Shown here: positions 14,065 through 26,800 of the stretch, piece after piece
How positions within the stretch are numbered: position 1 is the stretch's first letter
Layout of the letters: the number at the start of each line of letters is the position of its first letter
Assembly: GCF_041381155.1 (NCBI RefSeq)
Contig: NC_091147.1
Coordinates: 13,788,318 to 13,852,317 of the forward strand
Reading direction: 5' to 3'
DNA length: 64,000 nucleotides
Source: Argopecten irradians
Taxonomy: Eukaryota; Mollusca; Bivalvia; Pectinida; Pectinidae
Made by a program: the position numbers and the translations under genes
Notes under the pieces: generated by a model
What the model saw: the letters and a program-made list of their open reading frames with translations, nothing else
Databases searched by the model: none
Told to the model about the DNA's origin: nothing

Positions 14065-14891
14065 TATTATCATTCACAGCTGATAATGGGGATCGTATAG
14101 TAACATCCAATCCAAGTTTATAATCGGGAATAAGTCTCGTAATCGTAACTTTGTCGGAGTGAGCATCATTTGAGACCTACATTGATAAAAACTAACACCA
14201 GTGATTTAAATACTCGACACCACACCCAGTCATTCTACTTAACCGGTAGTTGTATGAAAAATAATGTGAGGAAGAAGACTGATATCAGTTTTTATAACCG
14301 CTATCTTGTTTACGTAAGACGAGTAGATAACCAAAGAGAAAAGAATGAGAGAAGCATTCCTAACAGTAGAAAGGATATAAATAAAAAGTTCGGGTATCAC
14401 GCTCGGATGTTAACACAAACATAGATAGGCAAGTCACGGACAAGGCTGTAATTATTTACATTAAAAACGTCAGTTAGTTCTTTTGGTCCTTTGGTCTATG
14501 AGTAAAAATGATATTTTAACACGATGCTTACCAGAGATTTACAAATCGAATCTCCAATATTTAATATGTCTGTCCCTTTTTGATAAGATTAGAACAGCTC
14601 TGAAATTCTACAGATGCAAACTTATGTGCGCCAACTGCCGCACTGCACGGCTGTATGTATAATGTTTAAGTGATGAAGAATGAATGAAGAATGAATGGGA
14701 GAAAACAAAGAAATTTGACGTACTTTATAACATATAGCATTTTACAACAATAGTTCTTGATGTAGCCCATCGTGACCTGGATATTTATGCTAAAACTAGG
14801 ATATGCGCTTAATCGTAGTTTCTTCTCATTCTGAGCTAGACGTATCAACGGCAACAAATCAGTGTGAAGTGTGCAACCTCCCACATCGTTG

Positions 14892-14991
14892 TGACGTCAC
14901 CGTTTAGTGTGTAGCACATTGATAACTGCTGCATCCCTATAGCCAGCTCCGGTAGAGAGTGGCGTACAGGTATGCGCGGAACAGCACACAG
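14892..14991 (+). promoter_or_regulatory. Candidate promoter and 5' noncoding exon for the DUF885 gene
   Basis: A CRE-like TGACGTCA (14,892-14,899) is followed by less AT-rich sequence than its surroundings, ending in a strong donor 'cacag|gtaagt' (GT at 14,992-14,993). The first coding exon of the downstream gene is preceded by a good acceptor (TTTTCAG ending at 20,741), so a noncoding first exon must lie upstream if that acceptor is used. This is the best candidate I can see, but nothing directly links the two. The same TGACGTCA also occurs inside dispersed repeats A and B, so it could be repeat-derived. Confidence 0.25.
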
Positions 14992-14999
14992 GTAAGTGG

Positions 15000-17834
15000 C
15001 TCATTTATCAGATTATTTTGTATTAGTTATTAGTTTAACTTACTTTGCGTTCATTTTACTATAGCTATGTCTGTCGACTGGGCAGAGAAGGAAGGGAGCA
15101 TTAGAAGACGATGGGTATGGGGTATAAAACGCCGAGTTATATAGTTTTAAAATCATATCCTTTATGAGTACTTTTTTGGTAGACAAAGTAGGCAAACATT
15201 GTGTCATAATGAAAGAATGGTAATTTGTAATTGCGTTGAAAAACATTATCGAACATTCTTTCATTATTATACAGTTTTAACTTAAGTTTAACCTCTCAAC
15301 CTCTTAGAATACCGCTGAATAATTCACTGGCATGCTGGAGTATAAAAACCGCATGATCATGCGTGACTTAATGATGATATAATTACATTAAAATGTTAAT
15401 TGCGTTAAAACCAGTTCAAGTATATTAAGATTTAATAAGATAATTGTTCGTGCTTCATGAATTTAACATGATCAAAATATAGAAAGTCACTTTAGTACTT
15501 TTTTAAAAGTTTTTTTATGCTCAGTCAGTAAATTAAAAGCAGATGGTACGTCAAATATGTTAAGCTGCATTATATTAAAATGTCATGGTAATATTTTCCT
15601 GTTGAGCATATTACAAATTTAATCTAAGGCAAATGTACCACATGACCATCTAATGGTGAGATGCACATATTTGATAAAAAGCCATTGATCAATATAAAAA
15701 TAATTTTCGGTTAATTGGCACGTACATTTCTCATTTATGTATGTTTATCTAGCAATTTGTATGCAAATGGGTATGGTTTATCAATGTTTACATTGTTTAA
15801 TGGTCTAATTAATAACAAACATGACCATTCATGGATGTCATAGATTTAAAAATGAACGACATTACATTAGTTTTGTAATGTCATCGTAAAATATCATACA
15901 GATTTTCCAGAGGTAAATCCGTTATGAGTATGTTGAATTCCGGTATTTATTTTCAAAACCAATTTCTGTAGTATCGCCTTTGTTGGATAACGTGATTTCT
16001 ACCACAATAGGTGGTGTTATTCAACTCTCACGGTATCAAACAAACAGTGCAGCTGTTAATTAATTAACAAATTGTTTATACCACACGTGGTATAAACTCT
16101 GTACACATTCTGATTGGCTGACACGGTGAACTTTGACTTCTTTTTCCCTGGTGTCACGTCATCAATAATCGAATGACGTCATACTATGTTGTGATCGCTG
16201 CTTGACGTCCAAACTGGTGATGGAAAGCGTATGCGTCGTGGTCGTTGTGTCAAAATACGTGACGTTTTCATGCATGCTAAATTGACCTTATGTACTAATA
16301 ATACATCTTGACGGACAAGAATTTCACAAATGTGTTTCGTAGATTTAACGTGTATAAAACGAACTTGATCTTGATGGTAATAGCTTGATGATTATTTGGC
16401 GGGAAATAGACAATGCCGTGTCGGATGAATGACTTTACATGTATAACTGTAGTCCGACATTGAGTTTTATTTTCTGGAATGAACTATGAAATTTGAACTC
16501 AATAAGACATTAAATGTGTATTATTTAACCCTAAAAATGTTCCCAATTAGAAGAATTTTATATCGATGGATTCTTTATCAAACGATGACTTTTGAATACT
16601 GGTTAGTGTCTTTTTGCTGATGAAAGTATTACTACACCTAATTTGCATATTTCGATAAATACACGTTATCGTATCACCGACGTATTTCTATCTGCTAAAA
16701 ACGAATATGACTGTGGTAGAAACAGGCCACACTACTCGTGGTTGTTGAATATTGAATTTATTCCACACTCGTAAGTTAATTTTAAAAAGTTACAAAAGAC
16801 ACGCGCTAAAGTTCGTGGCCAAACAATAACAAACGACTATCAAAACAAGAAAAAGAACACAACAAAACAACAACATGATATTGTTTTTTCTTAGAGTAAT
16901 ACCCGTGCTCATTAACGCGTATCTACAGTGATAATATGATATTTTCTGTCGATAATTACAGTTAACGTGTATTAACCAGGACAAATAAAAGAAAAAACTC
17001 CAACCACCTGCTTTTGATTACAGTTCCATTTGGCGCTTTTTTTATTGAATCCTCTTGTTTCCTTTTCTTGGGAGGTACATTGTACATTGATTATTACATT
17101 ATTACGCGGGTGAGTATTTGTCTCTAGTTGTAAAAAAATAGTAGATGAATCCGATTAATCATTGTGGCAGTTTAGGTACATGTATCTAATACCACGCAGA
17201 GTCATACATCTAATGCATTACTTATCAGTTTTTTTTATAAAAGTATTAAATCAAAATGATACTGCCACATAGTACAGATACAGGTATTAATCAGGGTTTT
17301 GTATTAGTGAACGTAACTGCAATACTGTAGCTCTGAACACTTTTAGACAGAAAATAGTGTCGTCTTTAAAAGGTGCAGTAGGCCGTGTATGTATATTCAT
17401 TCTATGGTGAACGTTATATCAAGAATCACGCTCACGTGATATGTGACACGTGCGCATGACTTCTTTATTGGAAAAATAATCATGTTGTGTCCCCATACCT
17501 AGCTAGAGTATAGTGTCAACCCACCGCAGCATACTGCCAAACCAAACAAACACATACACTTTCACATTATACCGACTTCTTCCACTCATTATATGCGGGG
17601 TATGTGAGCCTCCCTAATTCCTCAACAAATTTAAGTGAACCACGCTTTATGCCAATACATGTGTATGCTTAATGCATCAATTGTTTAAGGTATAGTATAC
17701 CTTTGATGTTGTAACTATCAAGTATTTAGATGGATTATATACGCCCATTGTAATAGGGAACACCGTCCTAAGCTTTCTGAACATAACCTTCATTTAGCGG
17801 CTAAATGCTCGACGGTATCGGGAGAAACGTAAGG
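15000..17834. other. Non-coding DNA with CRE-like motifs
   Basis: No exon is recognised. An inverted repeat of 11-bp arms (GTTTATACCAC / GTGGTATAAAC, 16,074-16,097) encloses an E-box (CACGTG at 16,084). Several TGACGT/ACGTCA motifs follow at 16,153-16,270, including a full TGACGTCA at 16,174-16,181. If the 5' exon at 14.9 kb is real, this is intronic. Confidence 0.4.
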
Positions 17835-18290
17835 TAGTATATAAGACTCTTTCATATGTAGATATGAAGGATAGGGATATTCTACCCGAGGGTCACAAAA
17901 TGTTGTAAAACCAGAGGCTTGCTACTTATGACATAGTATTTTTCTTTCATACCTCGACGTTTTATTGCAATTTTACAACTATAATATCATGTCATTTTGA
18001 AACAAAATCGAAGAAATCCACAACTGGAAGTCAATTTTCCATACATGAAAAATTACGTGATATTTTCAACATAAATTCCGTTACATGCATCTTTTATAGA
18101 AAAATCAGTCAATTTTGTGAAGAAAAAAAATGTTAAAATTTTACCGAGGAAATAGAGATTTTGTTGACGCCGTGACGTCACAGGGCTTTATTGCATAGGC
18201 AGCCATGCAATACAGCCTCAGGCGGCATGAGTATATTGCCCTAGACCAGCCAGTATTACCCGTGCAGGTATGAAAGAAATATGTCTCTAT
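17835..18290. mobile_element. Dispersed repeat, copy B
   Basis: It matches copy A (780-1335) in order: 'aagactctttcatat', 'atgaaggatagggatattc', one unit of the 36-bp repeat, 'gaagtcaattttcc'-type body, 'gacgccgtgacgtcacagg', and the tail 'ccagccagtattacccgtgcagg'. It lacks the second foldback arm and the array expansion of copy A. No coding capacity is evident. Its tail, read in reverse complement, matches the 30-bp unit of the intron 5 minisatellite. Confidence 0.75.
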
Positions 18291-18719
18291 GATGTTCTAT
18301 ACGATGTGATTATCTAGACAGAGCTTCTCAGGTGAGGATATTAGAGATAGGTGTAATACTTATATATTACTTGTTACTGTAACAAAATGTTATAAAAAGG
18401 TATTTGAGTTGTGAAATCCTTCAAAGTATCTTTGATACTATCTAACATTGTATCTGTAAAACGAACATAGATTGTTTAGCTGATTGTTTAATATGTGACT
18501 GTACAATGGTAGATAATTTTGTTGTATAAAATCAATTTAGAGAGTACTTATTTTCACATATAGTTTACTTGGTATTCGATAAGGAATGCAAAACCAATCC
18601 ACCTCTTTCATCGATTTCTGTAGCTATAAAATGCAATATTAATAATATTCTTCATTAACTGCCGCTTCGTTCTGCTGTCTGATTAGGAAAAAAAGAGTCC
18701 TTAAACAAATCGAACATTT

Positions 18720-19260
18720 CGTTTAGAAGGTAAGGTGCCAAATATGAATGGATGTGTACACTAAATAGTCCATGTGGTTGATTGTTTTATCAAAGCATTA
18801 GTAATTTAATTATCAATAACTTTAAAGTAGTTCTCAGAGTATTTTAATATTATTCCAAATGCATTAATAGCTGAATTTGAATGTCATTTTAGAAAGATAG
18901 TAATCGTAAATTTCGTTCATATGTAATGTTGCAGAATATGAATGGATGTGAATATGAATAGACGCGTCACAAATAGTATGTATACAATCGCCACTGCGGT
19001 GGGATGGTGTATTAGGCGTTAGTAAACTAATGTTCACAAGCGTTATACTGGAACATCTGAGTATTTTAATTGTAACAAAATGCATAAATTAATTACAGAG
19101 TTTCTACGATCGTATCCAGGTACCAATCGTTCATACGTTATGTTGCAGAATATGAATGGATGCGAACGTGAACAGACGCGTCCAAATAGTATGTATGTAA
19201 TGGCCAGTGCGTAGGGACGTTTTACTCCGTCAGTAGTACGCTAATTACCACTAATGATAT
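18720..19260. repeat. Diverged tandem repeat of about 225 bp
   Basis: The block 'atgttgcagaatatgaatgga' near 18,927 recurs near 19,140, followed in both by 'agacgcgtc' and 'aaatagtatgtat'. The neighbouring 'gagtattttaat' and 'aatgcat' motifs also recur at about 18,837 and 19,059. A third, weaker copy ('aatatgaatggatgtg') starts near 18,741. No coding content is recognised. Confidence 0.6.
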
Positions 19261-20757
19261 ACATGACTAGTTTACGTCAGCACTAAGTAATACCAGGCTG
19301 TAAATACCCAGAAGGGCTTCAAAGTTGATACAGCGAATCTCGATAGTTGTGAAGCTATAAATGCCTGCTTAAATGCTTCTTCTAACGTAGATACCAAGAT
19401 ACTCCGTAGATAACGAAACGGTGATGGCAGATAATGGTAGATAATAACAAACCCAATGGTGGTTAACCCGGATTAAATGGTTAAGTATTTTCCCACTCTG
19501 TCTAGGGCCTGGGGTGGCCGTTGTATCTCCGGTGGTGGCCTGGCCAGTCTCAGATTAGACAAAGTAGTACTGTCGATGGCCTCAGTGTCGCTCACGTGGA
19601 GGATGTAATTTACCCGTCGTTAGGCACTTCGCCAATGGATTTAGGACTACATTGTTTTCTTTTAGCGAAATATAGAGGGCACAAAGTAGTTCCGACAACA
19701 TGGACATTGTGGAATTGGTGTGAATGTTTTTTTTTTACACTTTTTGAATGCATAGATAATACAAATACAGACACATAAAGTGTAACAAATTCTAAAAATA
19801 TTATATACACGTGTAATAATACATGTATATTACTATACAGTAAGTATAACACTGATATATGTAAGAGTTTTCACAAAAAATGTTTATTCAACAGTACATT
19901 TTATACAATATATATTCCTTTCAAAGAAGGACTTTCACACAATTTCCATATTTTATAACTTTATTTTAAAACAAACTTACATCTCTCTCTTTAACACAAA
20001 CCATACATCCAACATCCTTATAATATTAAGAATCACAATAATCCCTATAAGCACAATTGATTTCTTCTGATTCAATGGTTGGCAGAGTTAATGTTGAAAT
20101 TTTAGGGGAGAATGTGTTGGGAGATTATCTATGTTTCATGTCATTGTGAGATTTTAAGTCTCGAAAAAATCGTGTGAAATGAAAACACATTAAAGATAAT
20201 TTAATCAAATCTAGATTCTAAAATAAAAATATAATTGTGATAATTTCGGTGCAGGCAGTTATTTCGTGAAATCATCCTTGAATCCTTTTCAATATCATAA
20301 ACCACAATCGAATTCTAACCAATGAAAATTGTCCCAGGCCATAAACACGTATGACACATACAAGTTAATTGTTGCATGGGCGAAGTCCCTAGATAATGAT
20401 TGTGTGAGCGTATTAGGTGATACGGAAGTTACATTAGTCAATTACAGGCAGATAAACATAAATATGTATACAATAACTATCAAAATAACAATAACCTCTT
20501 CACCTAGCGTGGGCCGAAGGCGGATACTGGCAGGACTGGTATATCATATCTACACGAAACGTTCGATATTACCAAACAATTAAATCATGAATTAAGATAT
20601 TTTTTGGTTCTTATAACTAAGATATCAGTCGTGTGACAATGTTAGCGAGAAATTGCATTAGGACAGAGGTATACAAATAGTTCGATTTTATCCTTTATGG
20701 TAATGTGTGACATTTTTTATGATAATTTCTGATATTTTCAGATCATTTGTTGAGACG
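19261..20757. other. Upstream flank of the DUF885 first coding exon
   Basis: No gene is recognised. A polypyrimidine stretch ending in TTTTCAG at 20,741 suggests that the first coding exon is preceded by an intron, with the exon starting at about 20,742. Confidence 0.4.
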
Positions 20758-20818
20758 ATGGCGACACAAACTTTAAGTATATTGCTGCCTCTGATCTGCG
20801 GACTTACCCCGACCCAAG
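20758..20818 (+). CDS. DUF885 gene, coding exon 1 (residues 1-20)
   Basis: It encodes the signal peptide MATQTLSILLPLICGLTPTQ. I chose ATG at 20,758 because it follows an in-frame start context and is directly ahead of a hydrophobic core. The donor is aag|gtgtgt at 20,819; the exon ends in phase 1. Confidence 0.85.
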
Positions 20819-23800
20819 GTGTGTATATCATAGTCAGTTTGTACCGTGAATTGTGCACATTGTTGTGACATTATGTGACTATTGAAATGACATAAACAAT
20901 ATACCGTATAGCCTGTTATTTTGGCGGAGATGATATTTTGACATTGCTGTCAAAATTTGATCCGCGAAATATTGAGAAATGGTTGATACCCTTTAATCCA
21001 TATCGCAAAAATTTAAAACCGCTGAAATAGGATTTTCTTGTTTTTAGATCAAATCGCGAACATTTTGGTCCGGCTATACGGTAATTGTTCAAACTAATGT
21101 TTACTTATACAGATCTATATGTTAAAATATAATCTCCAGAGTGACCACACATTATCAAATAATAATTGATATACATGTATTCTCGATTAAATACATTCTA
21201 CATTAGTATTTAGATCAATATTGAAACAGAAATATACTAAATTTGGTATTCGATAATAAAAATGACAAAAAAAATCTTGTTTGTATTTGATATACTGTAA
21301 TTTTGCAAACTAGCTGAGTTAATAATTGGACCATGTTAGAAACAGGTATATTTTCTTAATGATATGATTTAATACGCATTTATCGCATGTCTAAGAACAT
21401 TATAATTCATTGTCCACATCAACAGGGTACTAAACTCTACTCGACGATTACTTGTGAAATGTATAACTATCTTCTCATCATGGAAGACGTACGTGAGTTT
21501 GTATATTTACATATCAACTCTCATAGCAAAGTCATCCCAAATCCTGTTCCCTAGACTAGTATAATCGCACCATATCTATATTTACTCAGTGACTATGCGC
21601 TATAGGAACGTCAGGAGAGAAACATATGGTGAAATATAGATGTGGTTTGAGAAAAATTATTTAGGAGTTTATCACGTCATTTTGGTAAACGTAGGAGTTT
21701 ATCACGTCGATCGTGATACTCTAGTGATAAATTTGTCTTAATGATTCCCCCCGTGCTAGTTTTAGATTTCTCTGAACGGTCATGTAATTAAAACAAACAA
21801 ACGACTGAACACACAAAGAAAATAAATATGTCGAAACCTGTATGACAAATTGAAGAATGTACAGAATGTTTTGCTTCACATTTTTCGTACCATAGCGTAG
21901 TGCGACCGTATAAAGATACCAACATATACTCTCCAATCATCAATGCTATTGTTATCTTGAAATATTACGTCACTAACTGTGCTGTTGTTTGTTATAATTT
22001 GTTGATATTATTTAAGCTTGTTTTTATAGTATACATATTTATAACTAACAACGACACGAAAAATGTTTTAATTATTTTTATTTTAATATCTTTAAACCAG
22101 CCACGTTCCATAATGACAATGTGTACTTATATGAGGAACAAAAACACAAACAAATCAAATATTTGATCAAATCTTTAGATTTCTGAATAAATCAAACCAA
22201 AAATAAGGCAATGCAGGTAATAGCATCATATATATGTATTGTGATTATTAAAAAAACTAGCTTTTTAGACAACAGCGTTAAAAATAACATTTTGTTTCCT
22301 CTTTGATTGAGTACTAATGTTAGTAAGGATTTTTCCTCTGGGTAGGATATACAGATATGTCCAGAACTATTATAATGATTTTTTGGAAGTCGGACCCAGT
22401 GTCCAAAAAACATGATGACGTAAAAGGTATACATGCATTGCCTTAGTAACGAAACAAATGCTTTTGATTGGTCAAACATAAAATATCATCCATTGTTGAT
22501 GGAAATTGGCGGTGACGGTGGCGTTTAGGGGGATTCGTAAGGCTCAGCTATTACAATTGTCACTTGTCACTAATTGCTTTGTTATTACCAGCTTCCAAAG
22601 ATACATTGCAAGAGATTCAGAGAAATTTCTGGGATTGGCGTATGAAGGACTCTCCACAATTCATGACAGCAACAGGATTCAACAAACACAATGACTTGCT
22701 CGAGTCCATGAATATTACCATGTTTGAAAAACGCAAGGTAACAGTAAAATTCACATAAATGTTGAGAGTATCGTCATTTCATTCTATTGATTTTAGATTT
22801 TCGTTTATTTTCGTTTTCGTTTTCAATTGACTACAATACAGTTCAGTTCTAAAGTACGAGTAAATGTCACACTGGCAATGTAGTTGGGTATACCATTCTT
22901 ATTAGGGAATTAAGTATATTCCAGGCATGTAGAAATGCTTGTTTCGCGCCAGATTCAACCGCGCAAATTTTAAAAGTCGAAATCGATAATTTTGATCGCG
23001 AAGTATACAATGATGCACCGCATGATTGACATTGTTTTCCACATCTACACTTAGTTGACAATTCACGTCAACTTCTCGTGTAAGTGTTAACCAACATAGA
23101 TATGTTTTGTTATAAACTGCCATCTGCCATCTGTGAAGTACAAGAGGTTGACAAATAATACTATGACTTTTCATTTCTTACATAAATTATCTCCAGAGAT
23201 GTCAGAAAGTGCATTTTCCCCATCTAAAGTGGAGTATCATTTTCCTGGCATAGTGCCAATTCCTCGGATGAAAAACTCGAATCTGTTTCATTTTTAAGTA
23301 TATAGGTGAACAAAGGTGTTTAGTATCCCGGCTATCTAATCATTTGGTATACCTACCTTATCGGTTATAAACCCTACCCCTGGGGAGAGAAAAATATGAA
23401 ATCCCAAAACCCTATCAATTCCGGCTTTTACTCGAGAAAATCCTCGAGGATTTCGAGTGTTTTATTGCTCTTGTGTATGTAGGGATAATAATTCTGTGAA
23501 TTATATATTTGTACTCAGAAATCCTAGTCTTAGTTTAATGTGGTAGTGTCAAGAACGTGTTTGTAGTCTTATAAAGCCTATATGATCATAAAGCGAGGAA
23601 CAAATTGTATAATTTCGAGACAGTTTTAGAATATAGTACAACAGAAACAATTCTATTCACGGCGCTATTGGAAAATACCGAAGAGGATTTGCTGCAAATT
23701 TTAATCGATTTGTTAGCTTATATATTTGAGTATCTGAGAATATAACAGAACCTGATCACGAAAATTGAAGTCGCACATTATCAAATAATTCACATAAGGA

Positions 23801-26800
23801 GAAACACTCTTTAGATATTAACTTAAGTCTCAGCTTCACAAATTGGAGTCTGGTCTAGTTGAGTAAAGTAAACATTTTATTTGACTCCGTCATGAAATCA
23901 TAAAAGAAAGCTTTTTATTTGAGATTGTTTTCCAGATGAAACATAATTCTGACTTGCATGAAGTAAGAAGATTTTCCTCATTTAAGAAAACAGCTGCTAT
24001 AAACGCAAAATATGTTAATGACAATTCGCGTATAATTCGTAAAATTTACTATACTTTCTGAAAATACAATCAGCTCATGTTATCATATTAAGCGCAAAAT
24101 AAAATTAAAATATGACCTACCGCTTAAATATGATTTAATACAACTTAAATAATGTACTTTTACTGTATGGTTTCCAATGTGTTTAACTGTTATTATGCAA
24201 TCTCATTTCTGATTCAGACAGTCGTGGAGGAATTTATTTCTCGTCTTGAAAATTTGCCGCAAGAAAATTTATCGCATCGACATCGTGTTGACTACGACAT
24301 ATTGTGGGACTATTTAAAGACATTTGTTGCCGGATACAGATGGAAAGAGTAAGTACGAGGAATTAATTATATTAGCGGGTTTATATGTCTGTGTATTGAC
24401 ACAATTAGAGGGGTTAATACAATACGAATAACTAGCTTATGAAGTATTTTATTAATAAAGCCAAAAACATAGAAGTATATGGCAAGTTCGGGTAATGTTG
24501 TTTCAAAGTGAGAATAACCATTATTTAATCTACAAAATTCTTTAACCATTTTTATTTCGCGGTTTTTAAATTTCAAGATTTCCATAGAAGCGTATGGCAA
24601 GTTCGGGTAATGTTGTTTCAAAGTGAGAATAACCATTATTTAATCTACAAAATTCTTTAACCATTTTTATTTCGCGGTTTTTAAATTTCAAGATTTCCAT
24701 AGAAGCGTATGGCAAGTTCGGGTAATGTTGTTTCAAAAGGAGAATAACCATTTTTTAATCTACAAAATTCTTTAAACCATTTTTATTTCGCGGTTTTTAA
24801 ATTTCAAGATTTCCATTTCAAACCAAGTTCGCGAATATTAACATTCACAAATTTTAAAGTTTAACGGAATGTTTTATCAATATAATAAACAAATAATGCA
24901 GATATTAATTTGCTCAGATAAACCTTTGCGACTTACCTGGATCGAAATGTTCGCGAAAATAAATCGCACGCGAAAGAAAACTGGTTCACAGTCTTACGCA
25001 ATGCATCCTGGGAGTATGGAGTAATCACCAGACCCTAATGCTTTCGAAAAAAACACAAACAAAAGAAATCAAATATTTTAGTTCTAACAAAAATTCGAAA
25101 AAAACACAAACAAAAGAAATCAAATATTTTAGTTCTAACAACGGAAGTTTGATAAAAACATGTTTCTGTCTATGATGTCCGTGACAGTACAGAGTTGTAA
25201 ACAGTATTACTAGTGTTCAGCTTAAGACCGTATCGTTTTACTGTAATCACGACCCCCAAAGAATTGAGAGCATGTTTCATTTCCTGAATTCGTTAAAGTG
25301 TGGTAACATAGGCCAGTTAAGCTCATAATCAACTTCCTGTGTTCCCTTCCAACTTTTATCAACAATGGCGAAAGTTTTATGAAGTGTTACAAGCGTGTGA
25401 AGCTGTAATATTATAGAGTGACAAGATGTGACTGGTCATTATCAAATTTCCTGCTTCGTATCATGATCACTGTTGCGTCGAGCTTTCTGCAAAAGTGTTT
25501 CGTTATTTTCAAGATTAACCTCTATAATATACACACTCCCCTTGGCTTGTATCACACATAAAGCTCCATTGTGCTGCCAGATGCGATAATTCAACAAGTC
25601 TATTATCCCTTATCTTGTCTTGATACATCCATAAATTACATTATGCATATCATACATATCACACCAGGTGTGGTGGCCTCTTATATAGAGATGTTCGTAC
25701 CGGGAATGAGGGTAACTGACACAGCCAATACTGGTCCTCTGTACGCCAAGTGTAGGCCGTTTGATAACGGTACCAAATGACGTCTGCCAGCTCCAGGGTG
25801 AAGGCCTTTATGCCTGAGGGCGGAGGCAGACTATGTTCTCTGATAAGATGCTATATTGAGATTATATTATGACTACCTTTATCTTGTCGTTTCGTACGTA
25901 ATCGAGAGTTGTCTAAACAGAAAACTATATACACTGGGTAAACAGAAGAAGATGTAACTTTTAAATGCATCTCAAATGCACTCTACATACTATCCCTCCA
26001 AATATATCATTATACTTACTGCAAACGTGGATATTTTCGTGAATACTTAAAGTCGCGATTTGCATGCATAAAACTTTCACTGTGATATTATTTTGTGATA
26101 GAAGCGCTTCCAGACTTAAAGCAACAAATGTCAGACATGAAAAGAAACTGTAATGCGTGAGGGGGAATATTCGCGATCAAGCAACATTCACGAAATTAGT
26201 GTGAACATTGTGCTCTTCGTGTTTTCCACTCTGCCATAACTAAAGTAAAGCATTTTAGTTTCGCTATGTATTTCGCGGCTTTGTTTTCATCAACATATTT
26301 GCAAATACATTAATTCGTGGTCAATGACTCTATTTGACAATCATATATCGATATATAAATTTTATACAATTATTCATGAACAAATTTGAATTTGCGTTCG
26401 AGATCTCTCCGCCAAATCACGTAAAAATGCTTGCGTGGATTTTGAAATCAGCGCCCTTCTAATTTGCATAACGATAAAAAATGACAGTTAACGTAATTGT
26501 ATTTATCTACAGTCAAACCTGTCATAGTGACTACCTCTGTATAAAGACCACCTGCTTAATAAGACCACATATTCAAAATAGTCAATTTTAACTCAATCGG
26601 CTCTGTGTATGAAGATTGATTGGGTATAAAGACAAGTTTTGTTGGTCACTGAGTTCTTCAGAGAATAAAGTTTTGACTGTATTTCAGTTTTCTTGCCCTG
26701 AATCCAGTCAACTTTATAGAGGGATTTCAGACAAATCCGCAGACTATGGTGGATACGATGCCTTTTATATCACATGGAGATTTTATCAATTACCTCACAA

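Noticed and set aside
19521..19778. Short frame starting near 'tgtatctccggtggtggcct' as an exon
   Set aside because: No recognisable domain, no convincing splice sites, and a homopolymer-rich end.
23936..23962. Micro-exon 'atgaaacataat...catgaa' with ag/gt borders in intron 2
   Set aside because: It would insert nine residues between FEKRK and TVVEEF, where the family runs continuously; the direct join fits better.
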